Shown here one piece after another: positions 22,858 to 32,546 of a DNA stretch of 39,380 nt. Position 1 is the first letter of the stretch. Each line of letters starts with the position of its first letter. This stretch comes from an uncultured Propionibacteriaceae bacterium. GTDB taxonomy: Bacteria; Actinomycetota; Actinomycetes; Propionibacteriales; Propionibacteriaceae. The DNA lies in the NCBI GenBank assembly GCA_902805915.1, contig CADCUO010000081.1, forward strand, positions 1 through 39,380, in the 5' to 3' direction. Position numbers and translations under genes: made by a program. The notes under the pieces are model-generated. The model did no database searches. It was not told the origin of the DNA and saw nothing but the letters and a program-made list of their open reading frames with translations.

Positions 22858-25800
22858 GCGACACCAACACCCTCGCCGTGGACGACGTCACGGTGTTCAA
22901 CGTGTGCGGTGAGCTGCCCACCGGAACAACGGTGCTGGAGGCAAGCGCTGGTACCGGCAAGACGTTCACCATCGCGGCGCTGGCTGCCCGCTACGTTGCT
23001 GACGGTGTCGCGGACCTCGATCAGCTGATGCTGGTCACCTTCGGCCGCACGGCCACGAACGACCTGCGGATGCGGGTTCGGGAGCGCTTCGTCGGTCTGG
23101 AACGGTCGCTTGCATCGACACGCGCTGGGCGGGAGGATCCGGCGATGCCGGTGGTGGAAGGTCGCGACGAGGTGGAGCGGCTGTTGTGCGCCGGGGACGC
23201 CGAGACGCTGGCCGCCCGCCACAGCCGGATCGTACGCGCCCTCAGCGACTTCGACGCCGCCACAATCGCCACCACTCACGAGTTCTGCCTGCACATGCTG
23301 GACGGCCTCGGTGTGCTCGGGGAGAGGGAGCCGAATGCGGTCTTCGTCGAACATCTGTCCGAGCTCACCCGCGAGGTCGCCGGCGATGTCTACCTGCGCC
23401 GCTACGCAAGCAGCCCGGCGTTGCCTCCGATGACCTACCCGGAGGCGCTCCAGCTGGCCAACGACGCAGTCGCGGCCGGCGACAGTCGTCTGGTTCCGAT
23501 ACCGGAGCCCGCGGCTTGCTCCGGTGCTGCCGCCGAACGGGTCGCCTTCGCTCAGGAGGTACGGGACGAGGTCCATCGCCGCAAGGAGGCGGGCCGGCTG
23601 TTCACCTACGACGACATGCTGACCCGGTTGCGTGACTCGCTGGCCCATCCCCGCTACGGAGAAGCGGCAGCCGACCGGTTGCGCCGGCGCTACCACATCG
23701 TGTTGGTTGACGAATTCCAAGACACCGATCCGGTGCAGTGGGAGATCCTGCGTCGGGCATTCCACACCCATGCCACGTTGATTCTGATCGGGGACCCGAA
23801 GCAGGCGATCTACGCATTCCGCGGCGCCGACGTCTTCAGCTATCTGGAGGCCGTGGGCGCCGCTGACCGGGTCGCCACCCTCTCAACCAACTGGCGGAGC
23901 GACGATGCCTTGGTCGACGCCGTACAGACCCTGGTCGGCGGTGCCGCCCTGGGAGACCCGCGCATCGTGGTCCGCCCGGTGGTGGCTGCCCAGCGCGAGC
24001 GTCGGCTGACACTGCGCGGTGCAGCGCCCGCCGGCGGTGCGGCGACGGCGGGCCTGACCGCCCCGATCCGGATGCGGGTGGAACGGTACGACGCTGAGCT
24101 GGAACGGCTGCCGTCAGTGACGACACTGAGGCCGCAGATTCTCGCCGACCTGGTCGCCGACATCACAGCGGTGCTGAGCTCGAATCTGACATTGGATCTG
24201 GACCGTGAGACCCACGAGATCGGTCCGGCAGACATTGCCGTGCTGGTGAAGCGGAACGAGCGCGGTGAGGCGATTCGCGACGCACTGACCGCGGCTGGGG
24301 TGCCTGCAGTGATGCTCGGAGCCTCCAGCGTCTTCGCCTCCGAGATGGCCACCCAGTGGCTTACCTTGCTGACTGCCTTGGAGCAACCCCGGCAGTCCCT
24401 GGTACGGAACGCAGCGATGACCTGCTTTCTCGGCTGGTCCTTCACCCGGCTGGCGGCGGCCGACGAGGACGAGCTGTCGCTGCTGTCGCAGCGGGTCCGG
24501 TGGTGGAGTCGGACCCTGGCGAGCTCCGGTGTGGCGGCGCTGCTGGAAGCGATCACGGCCGACACCGGTCTCGCGGAACGGCTGCTCGGCCAGGTCGGCG
24601 GGGAACGCCGGCTCACCGATCTGCGACACATCGGCCAGAGCCTGCACGCGGCGATGACGTCGGGCCAGCTGGGGGTCAGCGCCCTGATCGAGTGGCTGCG
24701 GGAACAGATCGCCGACGCCCGGGTCAATGGGCTGACCGAAGGCACCCGACGGCTGGAGACCGACGCGGACGCCGTACACATTCTTACCGTGCACCGCAGC
24801 AAGGGGCTGGAGTTCCCCATCGTCTACCTTCCTGAGGCGTGGGACCGCCATGTCAGCTCCGACGACACCGGCGCCACCTTGCGACTGCACCATCGGACCG
24901 GCGAGGACCAGGCCACCTTCGAGCGGGTCATCGACGTCGGTGGCGTCGGTGGACCCGGGCGGATGGCCCGGCTGGATGCCTGCCGGCGGGAAGATGCCGG
25001 CGAGGAGCTGCGGCTGCTCTACGTCGCGCTGACCCGGGCGCAGTGCCAGGTGGTGACCTGGTGGGCCCCCTCGCGCAACACCGAGTCCTCGGCTCTGCAC
25101 CGGTTCTTGCAGGGACCACGTCACGAAGGGGTGGAGCCAGAGCTGCGCTACCCAGCCAAGGCAGACCCGTTCTCCTGTTCGCACCTTGGCCCGGGATTCT
25201 CGTTGGAGCCGATGGTGCACAGATCCCCGCAGGTCTGGCAGCCGGAGCCCAGCCGGCACCCTCACCTTCGTGCCGAGACCTTCGACCGCGAGCTCGACCT
25301 GGCGTGGCGGCGTACCTCCTACTCGTCGCTGACCGCGGCTGTACACGGGCTCGACCTGGCCACCGGTGCCGTCGGCAGCGAGCCGGAGGCGATCAAAGAA
25401 GACGATGAGTCGCAGGCAGCGGCGGCGATACCGGTCCCCTCTGATGAGGAGGCTGCCACGTCTCCCGGAATGGACCGGCTCTCCCCCATGGCTGAGCTAC
25501 CCAGCGGCACCGCCTTCGGTACGGCGGTGCATGCCATCCTCGAGACTGTCGACCCTCGCAGTGCAGACCTCCTCGGTGCCTTGCGTGCGGCTGCCGCGGC
25601 GGAGCTGAGCCGGTCTCAGGCTGGCCCGATGACCGCCGAAGCGTTGGCTCTAGGCCTGCTTCCCGCTCTGCTCACGCCGCTGGGTTCGTTGGCCGACCAG
25701 CGACGGCTCTGCGACATCGACGCGCGCGACCGGTTACCCGAGCTGACATTTGAGTTCCCGCTGGCCGGCGGTGACCAGGTCCGCAGTGACATCGCTCTCG

Positions 25801-26312
25801 GCGCGGTGGCGCCGCTGTTGCGTCGGCACCTGGGCCGCGATGAGCCGCTTGGGGAGTACGCCGACCTGCTTGACCACCCGGCGCTGGCCGAGCAGCCGCT
25901 GCGCGGCTACCTGAACGGCAGTATCGACGCCGTCCTGCGCCTGCGCGACAGCGAGGGAGAGCCTAGGTACGCGGTGGTCGACTACAAGACCAACTGGCTG
26001 GGCGAGTTCAACGGCGAGGTTCTCACGCTGGGCCACTACGCCCCACCACGGCTCACAGCCGCCATGATGAACGCTCACTATCCACTGCAGGCGCTGCTGT
26101 ATGCCGTGGCGGTGCACCGAATGCTTCGCTGGCGACAACCCGGATACGATCCGGAGCGCCATCTCGGCGGGGTGCTGTACCTGTTCGTGCGGGGTATGGG
26201 TGGCGCCGACACCCCGGTCGTCGACGACGTGCCCTGCGGTGTCTTCAGCTGGTTGCCGCCAGCGCAGCTCATCGTCGACCTCTCAGACCTGCTCGACGGC
26301 GGGCGACCATGA
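22854..26312 (+). CDS. recB: RecBCD subunit beta, RecB helicase-nuclease
   Basis: 1152 residues. Helicase motifs are EASAGTGKT (about 29-37, Walker A), VLVDEFQDTDPVQWEIL (II), LIGDPKQAIYAFRGAD (III), LSTNWRS (IV), ILTVHRSKGLEFPIVYLP (V) and LLYVALTRAQCQVV (VI). The C-terminal nuclease carries GSIDAVLRL, AVVDYKTNWLG and QALLYAVAVHRML, containing the Asp-Lys centre of RecB-family nucleases. RecB is the 3'-5' motor and the only nuclease of RecBCD, which resects double-strand ends and loads RecA. It overlaps both neighbours by ATGA, so the three subunits should be made in step. Confidence 0.94.
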   Translation: MSDTNTLAVDDVTVFNVCGELPTGTTVLEASAGTGKTFTIAALAARYVADGVADLDQLMLVTFGRTATNDLRMRVRERFVGLERSLASTRAGREDPAMPVVEGRDEVERLLCAGDAETLAARHSRIVRALSDFDAATIATTHEFCLHMLDGLGVLGEREPNAVFVEHLSELTREVAGDVYLRRYASSPALPPMTYPEALQLANDAVAAGDSRLVPIPEPAACSGAAAERVAFAQEVRDEVHRRKEAGRLFTYDDMLTRLRDSLAHPRYGEAAADRLRRRYHIVLVDEFQDTDPVQWEILRRAFHTHATLILIGDPKQAIYAFRGADVFSYLEAVGAADRVATLSTNWRSDDALVDAVQTLVGGAALGDPRIVVRPVVAAQRERRLTLRGAAPAGGAATAGLTAPIRMRVERYDAELERLPSVTTLRPQILADLVADITAVLSSNLTLDLDRETHEIGPADIAVLVKRNERGEAIRDALTAAGVPAVMLGASSVFASEMATQWLTLLTALEQPRQSLVRNAAMTCFLGWSFTRLAAADEDELSLLSQRVRWWSRTLASSGVAALLEAITADTGLAERLLGQVGGERRLTDLRHIGQSLHAAMTSGQLGVSALIEWLREQIADARVNGLTEGTRRLETDADAVHILTVHRSKGLEFPIVYLPEAWDRHVSSDDTGATLRLHHRTGEDQATFERVIDVGGVGGPGRMARLDACRREDAGEELRLLYVALTRAQCQVVTWWAPSRNTESSALHRFLQGPRHEGVEPELRYPAKADPFSCSHLGPGFSLEPMVHRSPQVWQPEPSRHPHLRAETFDRELDLAWRRTSYSSLTAAVHGLDLATGAVGSEPEAIKEDDESQAAAAIPVPSDEEAATSPGMDRLSPMAELPSGTAFGTAVHAILETVDPRSADLLGALRAAAAAELSRSQAGPMTAEALALGLLPALLTPLGSLADQRRLCDIDARDRLPELTFEFPLAGGDQVRSDIALGAVAPLLRRHLGRDEPLGEYADLLDHPALAEQPLRGYLNGSIDAVLRLRDSEGEPRYAVVDYKTNWLGEFNGEVLTLGHYAPPRLTAAMMNAHYPLQALLYAVAVHRMLRWRQPGYDPERHLGGVLYLFVRGMGGADTPVVDDVPCGVFSWLPPAQLIVDLSDLLDGGRP

Positions 26313-28198
26313 CGGCGCCCATGCTGTACTCCGCGGCACCGGATGAGGTGGCAGTGGTCGCGCAGAGCGCCACCGGACTGCTGCGCGTGTTCAATTTGGC
26401 CGGTGTGCTCGGACTAGCGGACGTGCACACCGCAACGACGGTGTGCCGGATCGGTGGGGAACCCAATGAGCTGGTGCAGCTGGCGCTGGCGCTGACCGTA
26501 CGGGCGTTGCGGACGGGCTCCGTCTGCATCGACTTGGAGAGTGTCCACACCACGGTGTTCGAGGAATGGGAAGAAGCCATCGACGTCTCCAGCCTCCCCT
26601 GGCCGACACCGGTGGAGTGGCGCGATGCCTGTGAACGCAGCCCAATCGTGGCTGTGGACGCCGACGGCCCAGCCGGGCGCCCACTCCACCTTGCACACGG
26701 ACTGCTCTATCTGGAGCGGTACTGGCGGCAGGAGGAGGCCGTCCGGATCCAATTGACGAACCGACGCGCAGCCGACCCACCGCGGGTCCACCAGGAGCGG
26801 CTTGTCGCCGCGTTGCTCCGGCTGTTCGACCGCCAGGGTCTGAACGCGGGCGAGGACGACCGACAACAGCTAGCCGCCGCCACCAGCGCCCTTGGGCGGG
26901 TCAGTGTGCTGGCCGGCGGGCCGGGCACAGGCAAGACCACCACCGTAGCCAGACTGCTGGCACTGCTCCGCGACCAGCCAGGTGAGCCACTGCGGATCGC
27001 CCTCGCGGCACCCACCGGCAAGGCCGCGGCCCGGTTGGAGGAGGCGGTGCGCTCGGCTTCCGGCCAGTTCGATGAGGAGGACCAGCGGCGTCTCGGATCG
27101 TTGACGGCCTCCACGCTGCACCGGTTGCTGGGATGGCAGGCCGGCCGGCGGGGGCGGTTCAAGCACAACGCCGGGAATCACCTGCCCTACGACGTGGTGG
27201 TGGTCGACGAGATGTCCATGGTGTCGCTGACGATGATGGCGCGGCTGCTGGAGGCGGTCCGTCCCACCGCCCGTCTGGTGCTGGTGGGAGACCCGGACCA
27301 GCTGTCGTCGGTGGAGGCGGGCGCGGTGCTGGCAGACATCGCCGGAGCCACCGGTCCCGTCGACCCCAGGTTCGCATCGGCGCTGCGCCGGCTGGCTCTG
27401 CCGGGGCTAGATCCAGACGAGGTCAGCAGCAACGGCGTCGTGCAGCTGACCCACACCTGGCGCTTCGGCGGGGCCATCGGCGATCTCGCGCAGGCGATCC
27501 GTGCCAGTGATGCCGATCGCGCCGTCGAGGTCCTCCGGTCGGGTCGAGAAGGGATCCACTTCATCGAGACCGACCTTAAAACCGCTGCTCCGGCCGGCTT
27601 GCACGGCATGGTCGGTGAGATCACCAGCTCTGGCCGCGCCCTGCGGGTGGCCGCACTGAGCGGTGATGTGTCGGGGGCGCTGGAGGCACTGGACCGGCAT
27701 CGGCTGCTGTGTGCGCATCGCCGTGGCCCGTACGGCGTCGCCCGGTGGAGCCTGGAGGCCGAGCGGTGGCTGTCCACCGCGATTCCCGGTTATGCCGAGG
27801 ACGGCGAGTGGTACGCGGGGCGACCGCTGCTGGTCACCGCCAACGACTACGAGCTCGGCCTGTACAACGGTGACACTGGGGTGGTGGTGGACACGGCGCA
27901 GGGCGTACGGGCTGCGTTTGCGCGTGGCGGTGCCGCCACCTTGCTGGCACCAGCTCGGCTCGACTCTGTACAGACGGTGCACGCGATGACAGTGCACCGC
28001 GCCCAGGGCAGCCAGTTCCGATCGGTATCTTTCATCGTGCCACCGGCAGAGTCGGCGCTCCTGACCCGAGAGCTGCTGTATACCGCCGTGACCCGAGCCA
28101 CCGATCACGTCCAGGTGTTCGGGACCGAGGAGGCGATCCGTCGAGCCATTCTGCGTCCGGCGAACCGTGCGAGTGGGCTGCGGAACCGACTCGGCTGA
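26309..28198 (+). CDS. recD: RecBCD subunit alpha, RecD helicase
   Basis: 629 residues. SF1B motifs are AGGPGTGKTTTVARLL (Walker A at 203-210), VVVDEMSMVSLTMM (II), LVLVGDPDQLSSVEAGAVLA (III), TVHRAQGSQFRSVSFIV and LLYTAVTRATDHVQVFG (VI). The N-terminal ~190 residues are the RecC-binding domain of RecD rather than the longer N-terminus of RecD2. RecD is the 5'-3' motor of RecBCD. The start overlaps the recB stop (ATGA). The gene converges on nudC across 64 bp. Confidence 0.94.
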   Translation: MTAPMLYSAAPDEVAVVAQSATGLLRVFNLAGVLGLADVHTATTVCRIGGEPNELVQLALALTVRALRTGSVCIDLESVHTTVFEEWEEAIDVSSLPWPTPVEWRDACERSPIVAVDADGPAGRPLHLAHGLLYLERYWRQEEAVRIQLTNRRAADPPRVHQERLVAALLRLFDRQGLNAGEDDRQQLAAATSALGRVSVLAGGPGTGKTTTVARLLALLRDQPGEPLRIALAAPTGKAAARLEEAVRSASGQFDEEDQRRLGSLTASTLHRLLGWQAGRRGRFKHNAGNHLPYDVVVVDEMSMVSLTMMARLLEAVRPTARLVLVGDPDQLSSVEAGAVLADIAGATGPVDPRFASALRRLALPGLDPDEVSSNGVVQLTHTWRFGGAIGDLAQAIRASDADRAVEVLRSGREGIHFIETDLKTAAPAGLHGMVGEITSSGRALRVAALSGDVSGALEALDRHRLLCAHRRGPYGVARWSLEAERWLSTAIPGYAEDGEWYAGRPLLVTANDYELGLYNGDTGVVVDTAQGVRAAFARGGAATLLAPARLDSVQTVHAMTVHRAQGSQFRSVSFIVPPAESALLTRELLYTAVTRATDHVQVFGTEEAIRRAILRPANRASGLRNRLG

Positions 28199-28199
28199 G

Positions 28200-28229
28200 T
28201 CCGGCTGAACGTGCACCCCGCAAGCCGGA
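28200..28229. terminator. Possible weak hairpin between recD and nudC
   Basis: TCCGGCT and AGCCGGA are complementary across a loop of about 16 bases in the 64-bp convergent gap. There is no T tract. It is a weak candidate. Confidence 0.3.
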
Positions 28230-28262
28230 GCTGGGATGCCGGGACTAAATCGGTGGTGAGGC

Positions 28263-29129
28263 TCAGACCTCGAGCGTGTTGTCCAGCCAGGCGGCGATCA
28301 GTCGTGACGCGATCGAGCTGGGACCCGGTAACCCCAGCTGGCCAGAGGCCACCTTGTTACGCACCTGGTCCCGGGTGAACCAGTCGGCGAACTCGATCTC
28401 TTCACCGTCCACGTAGATCTCGGTCGAGGACGCCCTAGCGGAGTAGCCCAGCATCAGCGACCTCGGAAAGGGCCACGGTTGGCTGCCGAAGTAGCACACC
28501 GACGACAAGGTGATGTCGACTTCCTCTGCGACCTCGCGGTGGATCGCCTGCTCGAGCGATTCGCCCGCCTCCACGAAGCCTGCCAGGACTGAGACTCGGT
28601 TCCCTGGCCACGTGCCTTGCCGACCCAGCAGCAGCCTGTCATCTAGATCCACGACGGCGACGATGATGGCCGGGTCGGTCCGCGGGAACAGGTCCCGTTT
28701 GCAGCTTGGGCAGTGCCGGGCGAAACCCCCGTTGATGACGGTGGTCTCGGCGCCGCAGCGGGGACAGAACTGCTCGTCGCGGTGCCAATTTCGCAAGGCC
28801 GTTGCTGCAGCGGCGATGTCGCGCTCATCATCGGACAGCTGGTTACCGATCTCGCGGAAGTCGTGCACCTCCCCCTCGGTGAGGGCTTCCACCGCGAACA
28901 CGGGCGATCCGTTCAGCAGACCCAACAGCAGATGCCGTTGACTGTCGTACTTCACGAACGGTTTGGTCATCCGCAGCTTGCTGCCGCCGGCGTTGGTGGT
29001 GAACCGGGAGTTCGCGTCCAGCTTGAGCAGTTTGGCGTCGTCAGCGTGCCACAGGTTGGCTACCCACTCAGGCGACCTGCGGTGCTGGTCGACCCGGTCC
29101 AGATCGCTGGCCATCGCCCAATTGATCAT
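28263..29129 (-). CDS. nudC: NAD(+) diphosphatase NudC
   Basis: 288 residues. A zinc ribbon with C122, C125, C140 and C143 (FCPRCG, HCPSCK) precedes the Nudix box GFVEAGESLEQAIHREVAEE (184-203), followed by VDI. SQPWPFPRSLMLGY (216-229) is the NudC signature that directs NAD(H) hydrolysis. The enzyme cleaves NADH or NAD to NMN(H) and AMP and removes NAD caps from RNA in bacteria where this was tested. The usual Gly after EEx is Asp (VDI), a small departure. The gene follows adnB by 33 bp on the same strand, as a likely third gene of the adnAB operon. ATG at 29114 is an alternative start. Confidence 0.93.
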   Translation of the reverse strand: MINWAMASDLDRVDQHRRSPEWVANLWHADDAKLLKLDANSRFTTNAGGSKLRMTKPFVKYDSQRHLLLGLLNGSPVFAVEALTEGEVHDFREIGNQLSDDERDIAAAATALRNWHRDEQFCPRCGAETTVINGGFARHCPSCKRDLFPRTDPAIIVAVVDLDDRLLLGRQGTWPGNRVSVLAGFVEAGESLEQAIHREVAEEVDITLSSVCYFGSQPWPFPRSLMLGYSARASSTEIYVDGEEIEFADWFTRDQVRNKVASGQLGLPGPSSIASRLIAAWLDNTLEV

Positions 29130-29162
29130 TGGACCAGACTAATGCTCGCACCGGACGGCAGG

Positions 29163-32100
29163 TCATTGCCCCGAGGTCGGGCCGGTCTTGGGTCTACTGG
29201 CGTTTCCGCCCATCATGATTGCCTCGATGCCAGCCCGATCCAGCAACGTTCGCGGCCGCGCCAGCCGGTCGGCGCGGACGTAATAGAAGGCGGCGTCCAC
29301 CTCCTCAACATCAACCCCGCAGACCTCGGCCCATGCCAACCGGTAGATCGAGAGCTGGAGCGGGTCCGCAGTACCGTGCGTCGTCTTCCAGTCGACCACC
29401 AGGTACTGGTGGCGGCTTGAGGTGGCAGCCTCACCCCGCCGGAGGTCATAGATGGCGTCGATCCGGCCCCGGACCAGCCGACCGGCAACCATCAGACTGA
29501 CCGGCGCCTCCAACGCGTACGGCACGGTATGACCGAACTGGCCTGCGGCGAATCGCTCACACATCTGGCGAAGCTCAGCTTCGTCGCTGCTGCCCGCGTC
29601 GGCCCGGTCGGGCAGGTCATCGGGGTCGACGAGCTGCTGCTGGCCAATCCCGCCGGTAGCCAGGCCACCGGCGAAGTGCCGCTCCACCCACTGGTGGAAC
29701 CTGGTGCCGAACCGGGCGGCCGGCGACGGCGGATGCGGCATGGGACGCGCCAGGTCGGCAGCATAGGAAGCCGGGTCCTGATTCAGTCGCAGCAGCGCCG
29801 AAGCGGACAGCGTCTGTGGCAGCGGCACCACCCGGTTGACCTGCCTGGCACGGACAGTCTCGGCCAGCAGACGGTCGATGTCGGCATCCCACGAGGCGAC
29901 GATCTCCTCACCATCGAGCAGCAGCTGCTCCCCTAGGCCGGGCGGCAGCTCATGGCTTCCGGTCTTGGCGTACCGCTCCCGAGCCTCGCTGACCAGCCGC
30001 GCTGATGCCTGGCGCCGGGCCAGCGCATCCGCGTCGAGTGGGCTTGGCCACGGCCGCGGGGCGAAGTCGGTGACCAGCGGGTTGGATGTGCCCGGCGGTG
30101 CCGCTTCGGCCAGGAGTTGGCCTTGAAGCTCGGCTTCTGCCTGGATGGCCGTTAGATAACTGGCTGGCACCCGCGCGTTGACCAGGTCGGCCCGCCACCA
30201 GTGGCCGGTGCCAACCAGCAACTGCTTGGCTCGGGTGGCGGCGACGTAGGCCAACCGATCTTCGGCGAGCAACTGCTGGGCGCGCAGCTGTTTCTTGTAG
30301 TCGGCCATCGCGGTGCTCGTTGCGTCGGTGAGCTGTGGCACCGAGGCTGCATCGCCCCGCAGCTCGCCGGGGAGCACGGCGGCGTTGCTGACCCAGTTGT
30401 CGGTCACTCGGTCACTGGGAAACACGCCCTTCATCAACGCCGGAAGGAACACCACCTCCCACTCCAGGCCCTTCGCCTTGTGCACGGTCAGCAGCTTGAC
30501 TGCCTCCCGGTCCGACGGCATTGCCTGGTCAAGCCCGTTGCCCTGGTCTATCTCCGCTTGGAGGTAGGAGAGCAACCCAGCCAGGGATGCGTCTCCATCG
30601 ACGTCGACGTAGTCGGCGACGGCATCGACGAAGGCGCCGAGCTGGTCCCGCCGGGCCGTCCGGTTGAGTTCAGGTGTTGACATCAGCTCAACGTCCAGCC
30701 CTAGGGTCGCGATCACCCGACGGGTCAGGTCGAGCAGCGGCTCGTCACAGTGTCGACGCAGGTACGCCAGCTCAGCGGCCAATGCGGCGAAGCGGTCCAG
30801 GCCCGCGGCGGAATAGCCGCCCTCCCCAGGACTTTCCAACGCGTCCAGCAGGCACACCACCTCCGTCGGGTCGACGTCGGCGACTGCGCCTTCCAGCGCA
30901 GTCAGCAGCCTGTCCTCCACCTCTCGGTCAGGGTTCACGTCATGGTGATGAGCCAGCTCGCGGGCGCGACGGCCCAACAGCGCCAGGTCACGCGCGCCGA
31001 CCCGCCAGCGGGGCCCGGTCAGCAGCCGGATCAGGTCCGGGTTGGCGGTGACGTCGTCGACTAGACGGAGGGTGGCTGTCACGTCCATCACCTCGGGCAG
31101 TGTCAGCAGGCCGCCGAGTCCGACGATCTCAACCGGGATGTCCCGGGAGACCAGTTCCCCGTACAGCGAGCCGATGTCGGCGTTGCGTCGGCTGAGCACC
31201 GCGATGTCAGCCCACCGGGACGCCACGCCGTCGGCCCGCACGGTGAGGATCTGATCACAGATCCAGCGAACCTCCTCCTCCCAGGTGTCGAAGGTGGCTG
31301 CTTGGACCCGTCCTGGCCCCGCACTACTGGGTGCCTGCAGGATCCCGAGCCCTGCGGCCGTCTGCTCATCCGGGTTCGTTGCACCGTCGCCGGGCAGCAG
31401 CGCAGTCTGACCAGTACGCAGCGGGCGGCTGAGGACATTGGCCACGTCCAGGATGGTGTGGCCGCTTCGCCGGTTGACCGTCAGCGCGAACTGACGGCTC
31501 CGTCGACCGTCGACGGTGCGGAACTCCTCGGCGAACTGCACAATGTTGCTGGCTGCCGCGCCACGCCAGCCGTAGATGGCCTGGAAGGGATCACCGACGG
31601 CGGTGACGGGGTGTCCCATGCCTTGGCTGGGGGTGTGCCCGGAGAACAGACCGCGCAGCATGATCGCCTGCGCCGCCGAGGTGTCTTGGTACTCATCCAG
31701 AAGCACCACTGCGAAGGCGGACCGGAGTGCGGTGGAAACCTCCGGCACCTCGCTGGCCAACCGCGCTGCGATGGCCATCTGGTCCGCGAACTCGACCAGC
31801 CCGAGCCGCTGCTTCAGCCGCTGGTAGTCCTGCACCAGGCTGGCGATCTCCAGTCGCTCCTGGGTCGTGACGATGGCGTTCTTGACGTCGGCGTAGACGT
31901 TCCCGCGACTGTTCAGCGGCGCGGACCGCAAGCCGATCAGGAAGTCCCGGGCATGACGGTCCAGCTCCTTGGGATGCACCAGGTGCTGCTGCAGGTCGGA
32001 GTCCAACTTGAGCACCCGCTCTGTCACCGTGCCCGGGCGGAGCCTGGAGATGAACTCGAACGGGCCCGCTGCCGCCTTCACCACCCGCGACGCCAGCCGG

Positions 32101-32546
32101 TAACGGGTGGCTCCGCTGATCATGGTGGGATCAGCCTCGTAGCCGAGGCGAAGGCCGTGCTCGGCCACCAGTCTGGCTGCGAAGGCGTCGTAGGTCATGA
32201 TCAGCTGCTCGCCGGACTCATCCACGCCGCGGTCGCTGATCACCCCGGCCTTGAGCAGCGCGGAGCGGACCCGCTGGGACAGCTCAGCTGCCGCCTTGCG
32301 GGTGAACGTCAGTCCGAGTACCTCCTCCGGTCGGACAGCACCGGTGCCGACCAGCCAAACCACTCGGGCCGCCATCACGGTTGTCTTGCCGGACCCGGCG
32401 CCCGCGATGATGACGCCCGGCTCCAGCGGCGCTGTGATCGCCGCCAACTGCTGTGCCGAGAACGGCACCCTGAGGGCGTCGATCAGGTCGTCGGCGTCCC
32501 GCAGTCGTCGGGTCGGCGCCGGCGGGGTGAGGGTGTGGACGGTCAT
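29163..32546 (-). CDS. adnB: AdnB-type helicase-nuclease
   Basis: 1127 residues from the ATG at 32546, which overlaps the adnA stop (ATGA). SF1A motifs are AGAGSGKT (about 48-55), VVLLDEYQDTSAAQAIML (II), AVGDPFQAIYGWRGA (III), LLTVHKAKGLEWEVVFLP (V) and LAYVAATRAKQLLVG (VI). The C-terminal RecB-like nuclease has GRIDAIYDLRRG, LVVDWKTTHG and QLSIYRLAW. There is no cysteine cluster, unlike its partner. In mycobacterial AdnAB the AdnB motor powers translocation and each subunit has a nuclease cutting one strand. Order and strand match Rv3201c. The Rv3200c channel gene usually next to it is absent here, where nudC follows directly. Confidence 0.9.
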   Translation of the reverse strand: MTVHTLTPPAPTRRLRDADDLIDALRVPFSAQQLAAITAPLEPGVIIAGAGSGKTTVMAARVVWLVGTGAVRPEEVLGLTFTRKAAAELSQRVRSALLKAGVISDRGVDESGEQLIMTYDAFAARLVAEHGLRLGYEADPTMISGATRYRLASRVVKAAAGPFEFISRLRPGTVTERVLKLDSDLQQHLVHPKELDRHARDFLIGLRSAPLNSRGNVYADVKNAIVTTQERLEIASLVQDYQRLKQRLGLVEFADQMAIAARLASEVPEVSTALRSAFAVVLLDEYQDTSAAQAIMLRGLFSGHTPSQGMGHPVTAVGDPFQAIYGWRGAAASNIVQFAEEFRTVDGRRSRQFALTVNRRSGHTILDVANVLSRPLRTGQTALLPGDGATNPDEQTAAGLGILQAPSSAGPGRVQAATFDTWEEEVRWICDQILTVRADGVASRWADIAVLSRRNADIGSLYGELVSRDIPVEIVGLGGLLTLPEVMDVTATLRLVDDVTANPDLIRLLTGPRWRVGARDLALLGRRARELAHHHDVNPDREVEDRLLTALEGAVADVDPTEVVCLLDALESPGEGGYSAAGLDRFAALAAELAYLRRHCDEPLLDLTRRVIATLGLDVELMSTPELNRTARRDQLGAFVDAVADYVDVDGDASLAGLLSYLQAEIDQGNGLDQAMPSDREAVKLLTVHKAKGLEWEVVFLPALMKGVFPSDRVTDNWVSNAAVLPGELRGDAASVPQLTDATSTAMADYKKQLRAQQLLAEDRLAYVAATRAKQLLVGTGHWWRADLVNARVPASYLTAIQAEAELQGQLLAEAAPPGTSNPLVTDFAPRPWPSPLDADALARRQASARLVSEARERYAKTGSHELPPGLGEQLLLDGEEIVASWDADIDRLLAETVRARQVNRVVPLPQTLSASALLRLNQDPASYAADLARPMPHPPSPAARFGTRFHQWVERHFAGGLATGGIGQQQLVDPDDLPDRADAGSSDEAELRQMCERFAAGQFGHTVPYALEAPVSLMVAGRLVRGRIDAIYDLRRGEAATSSRHQYLVVDWKTTHGTADPLQLSIYRLAWAEVCGVDVEEVDAAFYYVRADRLARPRTLLDRAGIEAIMMGGNASRPKTGPTSGQ

